64,000 bases of DNA from a virus: the IMG/VR virus record IMGVR_UViG_3300024312_000003, positions 116,491 to 180,490 of that record; one strand, written 5' to 3'. Positions 7,498 to 15,093 of the stretch are shown here, piece by piece; position 1 is the stretch's first letter; every line of letters starts with the position of its first letter. Below the pieces are notes generated by a model. The model was not told the origin of the DNA. It was given only the letters and a program-made list of their open reading frames with translations, and searched no databases. The position numbers and the translations under genes were made by a program.

Positions 7498-8070
7498 TCA
7501 TTTGTTTTTAACAACATGTCCGTCATTTGAAATTACTTCACGACCAGACATGAATTGAATAATGTCGTCTTCGGTGAACAATTTGTATTCACCAAAAACA
7601 TTAAGAGAGTTATCTAGACCAACATCAAGGATTCGACCTTGTCCTTGGTATGAACCGTGGCAATGCCCGTGCGCATGGTAACTACCATAATGTTGCCTAT
7701 GCCAAACATGCATTGGAAAATGGAACATGCACAGATGTTGTCCATCTTTTAATTTCATTTCTTTATAGTCTTGAAATGAAATTACTTTATTCGTTTTTAC
7801 TTTCTTCCAAGTAGTATTACTGTCATGATTGCCCTTAATGCAAACCACATGACAATTTATTCTTTCAATTATTTCTACAATTTCATTAGGGTCTTTGCAG
7901 AAAATAAAATCACCCAATTCAAAAAGAAAGTCATTTCGTTTGACTGTTGAATTAATAAGATCAATGACCCAATCGGTATGATCTTCAAGAGTCGTGACTG
8001 TGCTTCTTTTTGTATAGTCGAGAATTCTTTTATGCTCGATGTGTAAATCTGATGTAAAGTAATTAGCCAT
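7498..8070 (-). CDS. calcineurin-like metallophosphoesterase
   Basis: The five metal-site motifs of the family are visible in order: DLHIEH near residue 8, GDFIF near 53, GNHD near 79, MFHFPMH near 115 and HGHCHG near 133. These bind two metal ions and hydrolyse phosphodiester or phosphomonoester bonds. At 190 aa it is a compact single-domain member, like small phage and bacterial YfcE-style enzymes. The substrate cannot be read from sequence. It heads a cluster with a small unknown gene and the XRE regulator. Confidence 0.9.
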   Translation of the reverse strand: MANYFTSDLHIEHKRILDYTKRSTVTTLEDHTDWVIDLINSTVKRNDFLFELGDFIFCKDPNEIVEIIERINCHVVCIKGNHDSNTTWKKVKTNKVISFQDYKEMKLKDGQHLCMFHFPMHVWHRQHYGSYHAHGHCHGSYQGQGRILDVGLDNSLNVFGEYKLFTEDDIIQFMSGREVISNDGHVVKNK

Positions 8071-8098
8071 GATATTTCATTTATTATTTCTAAGACAT

Positions 8099-8125
8099 AA
8101 AAGAGTGGAATTACTCCACTCTTTT
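8099..8125 (-). terminator. hairpin terminator
   Basis: AAAAGAGTGG and its exact inverse with a short loop sit between the stop at 8155 and the start at 8070. They would end transcription of the membrane-anchored gene upstream. Confidence 0.7.
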
Positions 8126-8154
8126 ATACCCTATCTATCCTGATTTGAACTCAG

Positions 8155-8697
8155 TCATGTAACTGGATTCTCAGTACTAAAACTTCTTTCTTCAGCAATC
8201 TTTGTTTGTATTGCAAAATTTGCATATAGCTTAAGATCTTGATGAATTTGTTCTTGAGTACTAATGCCTTGTTCTGACAACGCTAGCTCCCATGTCCAAG
8301 ACTTATCAATTGGTAGATCACTATATAGTTCATGATTCTTGGTAGTGACGTGCAGTCTACCAGACGGAGTTTGAATCATTAGACCAATCGTATCTCCATT
8401 TTGAAGACCGCTAAGTCTCGTAGCTCCATACTCAGCGACCAATAGTGAAATGTAAAAATTATTTAAGGTTTTTGCATCTTCTATTTCTTTATACAGTTTA
8501 TTTCGCAAATCTAAAACATGATTCAGTAAATCATTTTTACAACAAAGCTGTTCGAATAGTTTATGGTTTTCTTTTTCTAATCTTGCTTCTTTGTCTGATT
8601 GAGTCTTATTTTTATTTGAATTAATGATCAAATAATGACCCAGTAATCCAGCTAAGAACATCAAAAATGCAAAAATCAAAAAGCTGTCGGTATTCAT
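8155..8697 (-). CDS. membrane-anchored coiled-coil protein
   Basis: One N-terminal membrane helix (FLIFAFLMFLAGLLGHYLII) is followed by a charged helical stretch (residues about 30 to 75) that looks like a coiled coil, and then a more globular part with a Trp pair (SWTW). The layout resembles Rz-type spanins or other phage inner-membrane proteins, but there is no overlapping outer-membrane partner gene, so I do not call it a spanin. Confidence 0.65.
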   Translation of the reverse strand: MNTDSFLIFAFLMFLAGLLGHYLIINSNKNKTQSDKEARLEKENHKLFEQLCCKNDLLNHVLDLRNKLYKEIEDAKTLNNFYISLLVAEYGATRLSGLQNGDTIGLMIQTPSGRLHVTTKNHELYSDLPIDKSWTWELALSEQGISTQEQIHQDLKLYANFAIQTKIAEERSFSTENPVT

Positions 8698-8714
8698 TTT
8701 ATCTCCAATGCATA

Positions 8715-8758
8715 TTTGCGCTAAGAACAGTCTGATAAATAGACCGTCTTAGCACAAA
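8715..8758 (-). terminator. imperfect hairpin terminator
   Basis: TTTGCGCTAAGA pairs with TCTTAGCACAAA around an inner AGTCT/AGAC stem, just after the cyclophilin stop. Confidence 0.55.
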
Positions 8759-8761
8759 TAA

Positions 8762-9265
8762 TCAGATAACAATAGCTTTGTTAATAACCACATCCTCGAC
8801 AGGAACATCCATATGCATTCCACGCCGACCTGTCTTGACTTTTTCAATTTGGTCAACAACTTCGAAACCGCTGATGACTTTACCGAAAACAGCGTAACCC
8901 CATCCTTGCTGTGTCTCAGACTTGAAGTTCAGAAAATCATTATTGGCTGTATTAATGAAAAACTGAGCCGAAGCAGAATGTGGGTCTGAAGTACGAGCCA
9001 TTGAAATGGTGTACTTTTCATTTCCCAAACCATTGTTTGCTTCGTTCTTAATAGGTTCTTTAGATGGAAGTTTATCCTTCATTCCAGAAAGAAAACCACC
9101 TGCCTGAATCATGAAACCTTTGATGACTCGATGAAAGGTGACTCCTTCATAGAATCCCTTTTCCACATAATCGATGAAATTAGAAACAGAACTAGGAGCT
9201 GCTTCTTCATTCAGTTCAATTTGGATGTTACCAACATTGGTTTGCAATTCTACAATCTTTGTCAT
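8762..9265 (-). CDS. ppiB: cyclophilin-type peptidyl-prolyl cis-trans isomerase
   Basis: The whole 167-residue length matches bacterial PpiB. Visible signatures are [14 protein letters not shown] (catalytic Arg and the FMIQ/G stretch), [18 protein letters not shown] (the substrate pocket with Gln and Phe) and the C-terminal [15 protein letters not shown]. It catalyses proline isomerisation in the cytoplasm. Cyclophilins are uncommon in phages and may help fold virion proteins. Its downstream neighbour ends at a hairpin and its upstream side is a long non-coding stretch. Confidence 0.95.
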   Translation of the reverse strand: MTKIVELQTNVGNIQIELNEEAAPSSVSNFIDYVEKGFYEGVTFHRVIKGFMIQAGGFLSGMKDKLPSKEPIKNEANNGLGNEKYTISMARTSDPHSASAQFFINTANNDFLNFKSETQQGWGYAVFGKVISGFEVVDQIEKVKTGRRGMHMDVPVEDVVINKAIVI

Positions 9266-9269
9266 TACT

Positions 9270-9560
9270 ATCTTTCAGTGAAAAGGAAACGGTTCTCGGA
9301 TTGACACCACGAGGCCAATCTTGACATCAACCCGGCAACCGTCGACTGTTACTTCTATTTGCAAAGATAGGTGATAACTCACCTGTTGTATATAAGGTCA
9401 CATCTCTTTACTGATGCTTCTCCGCTACCTGCAGATAAAGGGCTATTCTAGCTTCTAAGGGAACTGGCATTATTCCCTCCACCGTCAACCAATCACAAGG
9501 TAAGTCAACCACTAGGGTGTCTCAAAACCAAGCGACCAATTAACACGAATAATCGCATTG
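9270..9560 (-). ncRNA. candidate structured RNA
   Basis: This is most of a 557-base gene-free gap. On the minus strand many local stems are visible: GGGAA/TTCCC, GCTA/TAGC, GCATC/GATGT, a perfect GGTGA/TCACC hairpin, and nested helices CGGTT/AACCG enclosing GGGTTGA/TCAATCC. No tRNA T-arm, group I core or RNase P signature is seen. Large ornate phage RNAs such as GOLLD or ROOL are possible comparisons but I see no specific match. Confidence 0.45.
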
Positions 9561-9822
9561 CTAATATAAATCAGTATAAGTCAAAATGCGACAAATGACT
9601 TTACTTTACAGGTCGTTTACCATACTAATGTTTCTTCAACATATTCTGGCCTGTGTGACTACGACTCCACTCATATCTCTTATTCCTTTCGTTCCTTATT
9701 ATGTTGTATCAGGGAAAATCAGAGCACCAGGAGTAATGGTGGGCTTTTCAAATTAAACAGTTACCTTGTAAAAAGTAACTATCTTGTTCAAGTTAGTAAT
9801 ATGTTACTGTAATGTTTTTTAA
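9561..9822. other. gene-free remainder of the intergenic gap
   Basis: AT-rich sequence with no open frame of useful length. It holds a short repeat of the AGTAAC / GTTACT kind near 9765-9812 that can form weak stems. A promoter for the gene-free RNA could lie here but I cannot place one. Confidence 0.3.
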
Positions 9823-10278
9823 TCAGCTCACTGTTGGTGAACCCGACATTTTGTTAGCAATAGATCGACACAAATCAAATTCTGAACGATCGTTCTTTGA
9901 TTGAATAACATGAATCATCCAATCTCGAATAATGTCGATTTCAGTTAGTTGAGTAATATGGATAATCGGAATATTCAAACGCTCACAAATCTGAATTTCT
10001 GCTTCAATTCCTTTTGATTCTTTCCAACCATCCATTTGATAGACAAGCATATACTTACAACTAGAAAGCATTGCTTCATCCAATCTACCCCAATTCTTCC
10101 AACCGCCTTCCATGGCATTTGGTGAGTGTTGAATTAGACCAACATTGTGTACAATTGGAGAGATGACGGGAATACCAGCATTAATTAGCTCAACTGCTTT
10201 TTCTGCAACTTGTTTAACTCTGGCTTCTTGAACAGACTTATCTGGATGAGAATATGGTGAAGCTAGATAACCCAACAT
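9823..10278 (-). CDS. DUF1937 protein (nucleoside deoxyribosyltransferase-like fold)
   Basis: The start MLGYLASPYSHPD, the segment GIPVISPIVHNV and the C-terminal ESKGIEAEIQICERLNIPI match the DUF1937 family, which is related to nucleoside 2-deoxyribosyltransferases. The acidic residues in KGIEAEI correspond to the active-site region of the related enzymes. It may act on nucleotides or modified bases, but the reaction is not established. It is followed by the long non-coding gap and preceded by a hairpin. Confidence 0.8.
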   Translation of the reverse strand: MLGYLASPYSHPDKSVQEARVKQVAEKAVELINAGIPVISPIVHNVGLIQHSPNAMEGGWKNWGRLDEAMLSSCKYMLVYQMDGWKESKGIEAEIQICERLNIPIIHITQLTEIDIIRDWMIHVIQSKNDRSEFDLCRSIANKMSGSPTVS

Positions 10279-10327
10279 TACAGTTTCCTTTTAAGTGGTT
10301 GTTAACTAAAAAATATAGATAGCGTGT

Positions 10328-10359
10328 AAAAAAGGATAGTCGAAAGACTATCCTTTTTT
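10328..10359 (-). terminator. strong hairpin terminator
   Basis: AAAAAAGGATAGTC pairs with GACTATCCTTTTTT around a GAAA-type tetraloop. It is a textbook intrinsic terminator five bases after the stop at 10365. Confidence 0.85.
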
Positions 10360-10364
10360 TGTTT

Positions 10365-10790
10365 TTAACAAGAAGCCATGGTTGCTTCGGTATTCCATTT
10401 CTCCTTTACCAGAGAATAAATATCGTCAATATTAACTTGCAGATATTCTACGTTATTCGGATTACCTTCTTTATAACGCATGGCCACTGCGTTTCCAGTA
10501 CAATATCTACGGGCTTGTCTCCCGGATTCTTGAAGAATCAAAACTTCACCATCTTCAAGGAATGGGATCAGTCCTTCGATCTTAATTGATTCATCAGTAT
10601 CTGGATCCATGTCTGAAAACAGATTATGACTTTTAGGAATAAGTGCGTACCTGGTATGATCGGGTTTATTTCCATCTGGAGGAGTTACTTCAACAACTTC
10701 AGCTTCTAGTTTTTCAGCATAAGCCATAAAACCATCAACATCTTTGACTTTGACAAAATTAGTTCGTTGAAATCCGTAATAGTCTGACAT
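10365..10790 (-). CDS. hypothetical protein, 141 aa
   Basis: The ATG follows TAGGAAATC. The protein is acidic in the middle (FSDMDPDTDESIKIEG) and has a paired Arg segment (SGRQARRYCTGN). No family is recognised. It is a single-gene unit between two hairpins. Confidence 0.65.
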   Translation of the reverse strand: MSDYYGFQRTNFVKVKDVDGFMAYAEKLEAEVVEVTPPDGNKPDHTRYALIPKSHNLFSDMDPDTDESIKIEGLIPFLEDGEVLILQESGRQARRYCTGNAVAMRYKEGNPNNVEYLQVNIDDIYSLVKEKWNTEATMASC

Positions 10791-10809
10791 TTTGATTTCC
10801 TAGGTCATA

Positions 10810-10839
10810 TATAGGTAGCGATAATTATCGCTACCTATA
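10810..10839 (-). terminator. palindromic terminator
   Basis: TATAGGTAGCGATAA and its inverse form a long perfect stem directly after the stop at 10843. Confidence 0.75.
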
Positions 10840-10842
10840 GGT

Positions 10843-11148
10843 TTAGTATCTTTGTTTGATATCGTTAATCTGATTAATCAACTCTAGTCGATCACCAGAA
10901 TTACTCAAAAGAAATTCATGGACTAAAGAACAAGCTTCTTTCAAATTAGAAGTCTGCTCATTGGTTCCTTGGATTGCGTCAAGTTCCAACTTAATCAACT
11001 CTATGATCTCTTGAATCAGATCTTGATTATCTTGTTCATCAAGTAATTCTATCTGATGAACAAAATTAAGAATAGTAAGAGTGATAGATCCAGCAATATG
11101 GATCTTGCCTAAATCCTCTATGAATTGTTTACATATGTCTTTAAACAT
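10843..11148 (-). CDS. hypothetical helical protein, 101 aa
   Basis: Almost entirely helix-forming and acidic (LLDEQDNQDLIQEIIELIKL). It is the last gene of a tight minus-strand cluster of small genes that reaches up to the TilS-like gene. No domain is recognised. Confidence 0.6.
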   Translation of the reverse strand: MFKDICKQFIEDLGKIHIAGSITLTILNFVHQIELLDEQDNQDLIQEIIELIKLELDAIQGTNEQTSNLKEACSLVHEFLLSNSGDRLELINQINDIKQRY

Positions 11149-11172
11149 GATTTCCTCTAAAGGTTTAACATA

Positions 11173-11451
11173 TCATTTTACTTGATTCCTAATTGAATCA
11201 AGTAAAACCATCTTGTCTTCGGGAATAAGAATACTCATTTCTAGATCCGCGTGAAAATTAATGTACGAGTAATTTATTCGATGATCCCATTCAACAATAA
11301 TTAGCAATTCATCGCCACGCATAAGAGATACGTCTCTTATGTAACCGGTTGCTTTTGTAATTGGAGCAATTGCTTTGCATCCAATCAACAACTTAGAAAT
11401 ATTATCTAAGTCATAAGGGTATTTTGCTTTAAGATTCTTAATCCAAGGCAT
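11173..11451 (-). CDS. hypothetical protein, 92 aa
   Basis: A small mixed-fold protein (MPWIKNLKAKYPYDLD at the start, ELLIIVEWDHRINYSYINFH in the middle). It sits seven bases after its upstream neighbour in the same small-gene cluster. Function unknown. Confidence 0.6.
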   Translation of the reverse strand: MPWIKNLKAKYPYDLDNISKLLIGCKAIAPITKATGYIRDVSLMRGDELLIIVEWDHRINYSYINFHADLEMSILIPEDKMVLLDSIRNQVK

Positions 11452-11457
11452 GATTCT

Positions 11458-11922
11458 TCACTTAATGCTAAATGTTTCATCACTAAAGGATGCATTTTCA
11501 GGAATTGTGTAATAAAACATTCCTGTATTCAGATATTGATTAAATAAATTTCCCTGCATGAAATCATTCACATCATCAATGTATGTTTTAAGACAATTCA
11601 ATGATTCTGTATAAATTGAATTCAAAGGGCATCCGGCTTTACTGATCTTAATCTGAACATCGGCAGGATAAACGGTATCTCCATGCATACTGATCTGCAC
11701 GGTAATCACATCATCAAAAATGTAAGTTGTGGAAAAGATTTTACGTTTTGAATGGTAATGAATGATTACTTTCGTATTTTTAAAAGTAATCACTCGCTTG
11801 AAAGTAGTCATTCGATGAGACGGGTGAAATTCTACACCAACGTCTCCTTTATCATTCTCACTAAATGGCATTGTGAGAATATATTTACGAATAGCAAGCA
11901 AAGTCGAGTTAATTAATTGCAT
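11458..11922 (-). CDS. hypothetical protein, 154 aa
   Basis: A beta-rich looking soluble protein (VIIHYHSKRKIFSTTYIF, then VITVQISMHGDTVYPADVQ). Gaps to both neighbours are only a few bases, so it belongs to the 10.8-13.3 kb transcript. Function unknown. Confidence 0.6.
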   Translation of the reverse strand: MQLINSTLLAIRKYILTMPFSENDKGDVGVEFHPSHRMTTFKRVITFKNTKVIIHYHSKRKIFSTTYIFDDVITVQISMHGDTVYPADVQIKISKAGCPLNSIYTESLNCLKTYIDDVNDFMQGNLFNQYLNTGMFYYTIPENASFSDETFSIK

Positions 11923-11924
11923 TT

Positions 11925-12215
11925 TTAACCTTCAATTACGAGAATGCCATTACCATGATTAATCATGACTGCTTTTCCTGGTTGATCAAATTGAAAACCA
12001 ATCTCTTCAATCTTCAAAATTCTACTCTTAATAATCGAAGAGTTGTTTACTTTTTCTTTTATGACGTCAACCAAATTGTCATAAGAAGAACTAGAGTTGA
12101 AAACTCTAGAGTTAAATTTAGAAGCCAAACCAATAGAAATCGCATAACTACTAATCAATTGGGTTAGCTCATTAAACAATTCTGGACAATTAATTTGCTT
12201 GATGAATTGATCCAT
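11925..12215 (-). CDS. hypothetical protein, 96 aa
   Basis: A small protein with Asn- and Ser-rich middle (KFNSRVFNSSSSYDNLV) and a Gly-Ile end. Its start overlaps the upstream gene by 26 bases. Function unknown. Confidence 0.6.
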   Translation of the reverse strand: MDQFIKQINCPELFNELTQLISSYAISIGLASKFNSRVFNSSSSYDNLVDVIKEKVNNSSIIKSRILKIEEIGFQFDQPGKAVMINHGNGILVIEG

Positions 12216-12441
12216 GATCTTTAAAATGTTTGAGTTCGTTATATACTTTTTGAATCAAACTATCATGCTTCCTAGATAAAGAATTCTCTAAAGCATCGAT
12301 GTGTTTAATAAGTTCTGAACGGATGTGATCTTCTGGAAAACCGGCTCTTAGAAGATGAATGAAGAGATCCACTGTTTTTCTTGTTTCAGTGTGATTTATA
12401 TTTTCAAGTTCTAGCAGCAATGTATGTGGTTCAAGAGACAT
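12190..12441 (-). CDS. small helical protein, paralogue of its upstream neighbour
   Basis: 83 residues. The pattern LLLELENINHTETRKTV, then LLRAGFPEDHIRSELIKHI and ALENSL, repeats the layout of the next gene upstream (LLLEIKKIDNLQTRQSL, LLKSGFPEWQIKDQIKKHI, GLESLL). The two are a tandem duplicate pair whose ends overlap by 11 bases. Function unknown. Confidence 0.65.
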   Translation of the reverse strand: MSLEPHTLLLELENINHTETRKTVDLFIHLLRAGFPEDHIRSELIKHIDALENSLSRKHDSLIQKVYNELKHFKDHGSIHQAN

Positions 12442-12655
12442 AAGCTTTTAGATCAATTAGGCTTTCAAGAACACCCATTAATTCTTCATCTTTTGGTTTA
12501 GAATCAAGAAGAGATTCTAAACCAAGAATATGTTTTTTAATTTGATCTTTTATCTGCCACTCAGGAAACCCAGATTTTAGAAGACAAACGTATGGTGATA
12601 GACTTTGACGGGTTTGTAGATTGTCAATTTTTTTAATTTCTAACAGGAGGCTCAT
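12431..12655 (-). CDS. small helical protein, tandem paralogue
   Basis: I chose the ATG at 12655 (74 aa, MSLLLEIKKID) because AGGAAAGAC precedes it; the frame extends upstream to 12682 without support. It shares the LLxxGFPxxxI core with the downstream gene, so the pair arose by duplication. It overlaps the end of the TilS-like gene by 23 bases. Confidence 0.65.
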   Translation of the reverse strand: MSLLLEIKKIDNLQTRQSLSPYVCLLKSGFPEWQIKDQIKKHILGLESLLDSKPKDEELMGVLESLIDLKAYVS

Positions 12656-13268
12656 TGTCTTTCCTATTCTCTTCTTTTTCACGAATCAATCTACAGACAG
12701 TAGTTCTGAGTCCCGGATAACACTCATGAACACTACCCATCAGCTTAATTCGAGTTTTATTTCTCAATCCAGAATTTGGATCACTGTTACTGGGATCACT
12801 CAGATGCTCAAGATTTCTGTTCTGAGCATATTCGTAAATCTTTGATTTTGGAGTGCAAATCAGCGGGCGAATAACGTTGTTATTTTGATATTCCAGAATT
12901 TTAGGAGTACCTTGGAAAGTACTCATGATGTACCATTCGACAGCATCATCAAGATGGTGACCTGTGAGTACCATCCTGTCCATGGCTTGAAAGATCTTGT
13001 ATCTTTCACGACTCCAATAAGCTTCCTTTGAACCCGGTCCTTTGAATGCTTCGATTTGTTTAACAAGCAATTCAATACCTAGTTCCTTAGAAAGATTTTC
13101 AGCAAACAACTGTTCCTCATCGCAGAAATTGCCCCTGTGATGAATAAACAACAACTTAACGTCTACTTTTCTCTTTACTAGCAAATGAAGCAATACAGCA
13201 GAATCCACACCTCCAGAGAAAGCCAGGTACACTGGTGTATTGATTCGCTTAAAGAAACTAATTTTCAT
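12633..13268 (-). CDS. tilS-like: TilS-like PP-loop ATPase
   Basis: 211 residues from the ATG at 13268. The PP-loop AFSGGVDSAVLLHLL lies near residue 15, followed by FIHHRGNF, then LTGHHLDDAVEWYIM (the HxxDD motif of tRNA lysidine synthases) and RPLI near residue 135. It is about the length of the N-terminal catalytic domain only, lacking the C-terminal domains of full TilS. TilS converts the CAU-anticodon tRNA to an isoleucine tRNA. A tRNA with anticodon CAT lies 2.6 kb away at 15863, so a functional pair is possible but not shown. Confidence 0.8.
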   Translation of the reverse strand: MKISFFKRINTPVYLAFSGGVDSAVLLHLLVKRKVDVKLLFIHHRGNFCDEEQLFAENLSKELGIELLVKQIEAFKGPGSKEAYWSRERYKIFQAMDRMVLTGHHLDDAVEWYIMSTFQGTPKILEYQNNNVIRPLICTPKSKIYEYAQNRNLEHLSDPSNSDPNSGLRNKTRIKLMGSVHECYPGLRTTVCRLIREKEENRKDNEPPVRN

Positions 13269-13314
13269 TTTACAATTATTGTTTATCAATTAGAACAAAC
13301 TCAAGTCTTTGAAA

Positions 13315-13656
13315 TTAAAGTAAATGAGTTCTGGGACCTAATTCGTAATGATATTTGTAATTACGACATTTGTATAACTTACCAATTTCTTTTTTCCTAA
13401 CGCGGATAACTTCTTTAACACTAACCCAACCAGTGTAATCAGGAATCTTTTTGATTCTGATATTTTTAACTTCTGTACAAACAGATTTTGCACTTTGGGA
13501 AATCGGCTCAATAAATGCTGAGTACGGAATACCGTAGGTTTTATCTTTCTCAACAGTTATTTTAAATCCCTTGTGAATAACTGATTTGATTGTCTTAATT
13601 GTTCGCTTATGTTTAAAGCGATATTTCCAATATCTTGCTATTTTGGTATTCTTCAT
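13315..13656 (-). CDS. hypothetical basic protein, 113 aa
   Basis: A strongly basic protein with Lys and Arg runs at the N-terminus (WKYRFKHKRTIKTIKSV) and again in the centre (VIRVRKKEIGKLYKC). It probably binds nucleic acid, which is an inference from charge only. It precedes the TilS-like gene in the same direction. Confidence 0.6.
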   Translation of the reverse strand: MKNTKIARYWKYRFKHKRTIKTIKSVIHKGFKITVEKDKTYGIPYSAFIEPISQSAKSVCTEVKNIRIKKIPDYTGWVSVKEVIRVRKKEIGKLYKCRNYKYHYELGPRTHLL

Positions 13657-13707
13657 TTTCAATATATTGAGTTGGTTGATAAAAAATAAATTAAAGTTTA
13701 GGGCATA

Positions 13708-13740
13708 TTTAGGTAGGTAGCTTATCGCTACCTACCTAAA
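13708..13740 (-). terminator. hairpin terminator
   Basis: TTTAGGTAGGTAGC pairs exactly with its inverse around TTATC, just downstream of tRNA-Pro. It may end the tRNA transcript. Confidence 0.75.
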
Positions 13741-13746
13741 TTATGT

Positions 13747-13823
13747 TGGTCGGAGTGGAGAGATTTGAACTCCCGACCATCTGCTCCCAAAGCAGATGCG
13801 CTACCAGACTGCGCTACACTCCG
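13747..13823 (-). tRNA. tRNA-Pro (TGG)
   Basis: All four arms fold: acceptor CGGAGTG/CACTCCG, anticodon stem TCTGC-TTTGGGA-GCAGA, T-arm GGGAG-TTCAAAT. The anticodon is TGG and the CCA end is encoded (77 nt). Confidence 0.95.
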
Positions 13824-14036
13824 TCATTCTTCAAACAACTCTTTTTGATTTGCACCGATCTCTTTGAGAGACTTACCGTAAATCTTCCGAGCATTACCAC
13901 ACATCCAACAAGAACAAATCTTAGGAGTATCGATAACCATTCCGTTATGTTTATCGGAAAGATTACCACCCCAATACTTTTTACGATTCTTCTTCAAACG
14001 TTCACGATGATGAATGCGAGTTGCACGTCTTGACAT
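13824..14036 (-). CDS. small CxxC protein common in phages and bacteria
   Basis: 70 residues starting MSRRATRIHHRERLKKNR, with a CSCWMCGNARK motif that holds three Cys near residue 44. Short proteins with this basic start and CxCxxCGNxRK signature are widespread and uncharacterised. It could bind zinc. It abuts the 5' end of tRNA-Pro with no gap. Confidence 0.75.
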   Translation of the reverse strand: MSRRATRIHHRERLKKNRKKYWGGNLSDKHNGMVIDTPKICSCWMCGNARKIYGKSLKEIGANQKELFEE

Positions 14037-14108
14037 TTTGTTCTCCAGGAGGTCCTGACCCGGAACAGGTCAGTATCTTGGAGTAAAAATACCAATTAGT
14101 AGTTTTCT

Positions 14109-14702
14109 TCATTTAAAATATCCATCTGCCATTTTGGCAATTGAATCGATGTGCGGAATCCAAATAGCTCGAAGAACTGGATCTGTCCAAACATTGGCAG
14201 TCAAATTCTGAGCAAGGAATTCATTGCTTTGAGATGTAGTCTTTGTAATTTGACCAGCCGCAACACCAGCTACAAAAGAACCAATTGTAGCAAGATTACA
14301 TTTTGCAGGAGTACCAACCAAAAGTACTGGATAATCTTTATCCTGACAATACCAAGCAGCGATACAGCCAGTGGAGTCCTTCATGAAAAATCCCTTACTA
14401 CCAGTACCGCCAGGTACCTGTGAGGGATAACATGCGAGTACGTCTTTAACTTCCTTGCAAGATTTAGAAACTCCGGGATTCGGATCAGTTCCAAAAGTGG
14501 TATTGTTACAAATGTATGTGCCTGGAGTAAAATCTTTACTAACCCACTTTGAACCAGCGCCATAAGTTACTCTGGTATCTTTCAGAATGGTCATGGTTTT
14601 ACCACCAGACACATTAACAACTTGAGTTTGTGCTTGGACTGAACCCAACATTAGAAATGTTGAAAAAACAAAAAATAAAAAGCTTTTCAAAGAATATTTC
14701 AT
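14109..14702 (-). CDS. secreted protein, 197 aa
   Basis: A clear Sec signal peptide (LKSFLFFVFSTFLMLGSVQA) is followed by a mature domain with several Cys residues (TYICNNTT, KSCKEVKDVLACYPS, CIAAWYCQDK), which suggests disulfides in the periplasm. No family is recognised. It lies next to tRNA-Gly. Secreted phage proteins of this kind may act at the host envelope. Confidence 0.7.
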   Translation of the reverse strand: MKYSLKSFLFFVFSTFLMLGSVQAQTQVVNVSGGKTMTILKDTRVTYGAGSKWVSKDFTPGTYICNNTTFGTDPNPGVSKSCKEVKDVLACYPSQVPGGTGSKGFFMKDSTGCIAAWYCQDKDYPVLLVGTPAKCNLATIGSFVAGVAAGQITKTTSQSNEFLAQNLTANVWTDPVLRAIWIPHIDSIAKMADGYFK

Positions 14703-14716
14703 GATTTTCTCATTGG

Positions 14717-14790
14717 TGGAGCGGGCGACGGGGATCGAACCCGCGTCATTAGCTTGGAAGGCTAAGGTTCTACCATTGAACTACACCCGC
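14717..14790 (-). tRNA. tRNA-Gly (TCC)
   Basis: Acceptor GCGGGTG/CGCCCGC with one G-U pair, anticodon stem TTAGC-CTTCCAA-GCTAA, T-arm GCGGG-TTCGATC. The anticodon is TCC. The 3' end is encoded as T-CCA and followed by another CCA. Confidence 0.95.
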
Positions 14791-14823
14791 AGATTAAGAA
14801 GAAGTTCTTCTTAAGATATTGCT

Positions 14824-15033
14824 TTATTTGGAAGAAATACAAGAGTACGGATTAGCATATCCATCATTCTTTTCAGGATCATAAATCAACGTACCCTTTT
14901 GAGCAATGCAAGAATTGATTGTTGCTCGGAATTTGTATTGTGTCGAATTAAAATACAAAATAGACACAATTGAAAGAGCCAAAATAATGGCTGCGACATA
15001 AATAGAAATCGGAGTATCTTTATACGAACTCAT
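14824..15033 (-). CDS. single-pass membrane protein, 69 aa
   Basis: One membrane helix (IYVAAIILALSIVSILYF) near the N-terminus, then about 40 residues with two Cys (NSCIAQKGTLIYDPEKND, PYSCISSK). It lies between tRNA-Gly and a tRNA half-gene. Function unknown. Confidence 0.65.
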   Translation of the reverse strand: MSSYKDTPISIYVAAIILALSIVSILYFNSTQYKFRATINSCIAQKGTLIYDPEKNDGYANPYSCISSK

Positions 15034-15058
15034 GATTTATAGTAATTTAGTGGATGGA

Positions 15059-15093
15059 TGGTGCCGGTTGACAGTCTCGAACTGCCGACCTAT
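15059..15093 (-). pseudogene. 3' half of a tRNA gene
   Basis: GGTCGGCAG-TTCGAGA-CTGTC forms a T-arm, followed by AACCGGC-A-CCA. The acceptor strand is the exact complement of GCCGGTT at 15810-15804, about 740 bases away. The 5' side runs into the end of the HNH gene, whose stop codon falls inside it. No anticodon arm is present here, so it is either a remnant or one part of a split gene. Confidence 0.7.

Noticed and set aside
8155-8697. Rz-type spanin
   Set aside because: Topology fits in part, but no overlapping lipoprotein partner is present and no lysis genes are nearby.
9270-9560. RNase P RNA or tRNA genes in the gap
   Set aside because: No conserved P4 segments, T-loop or acceptor pairing could be found on either strand.
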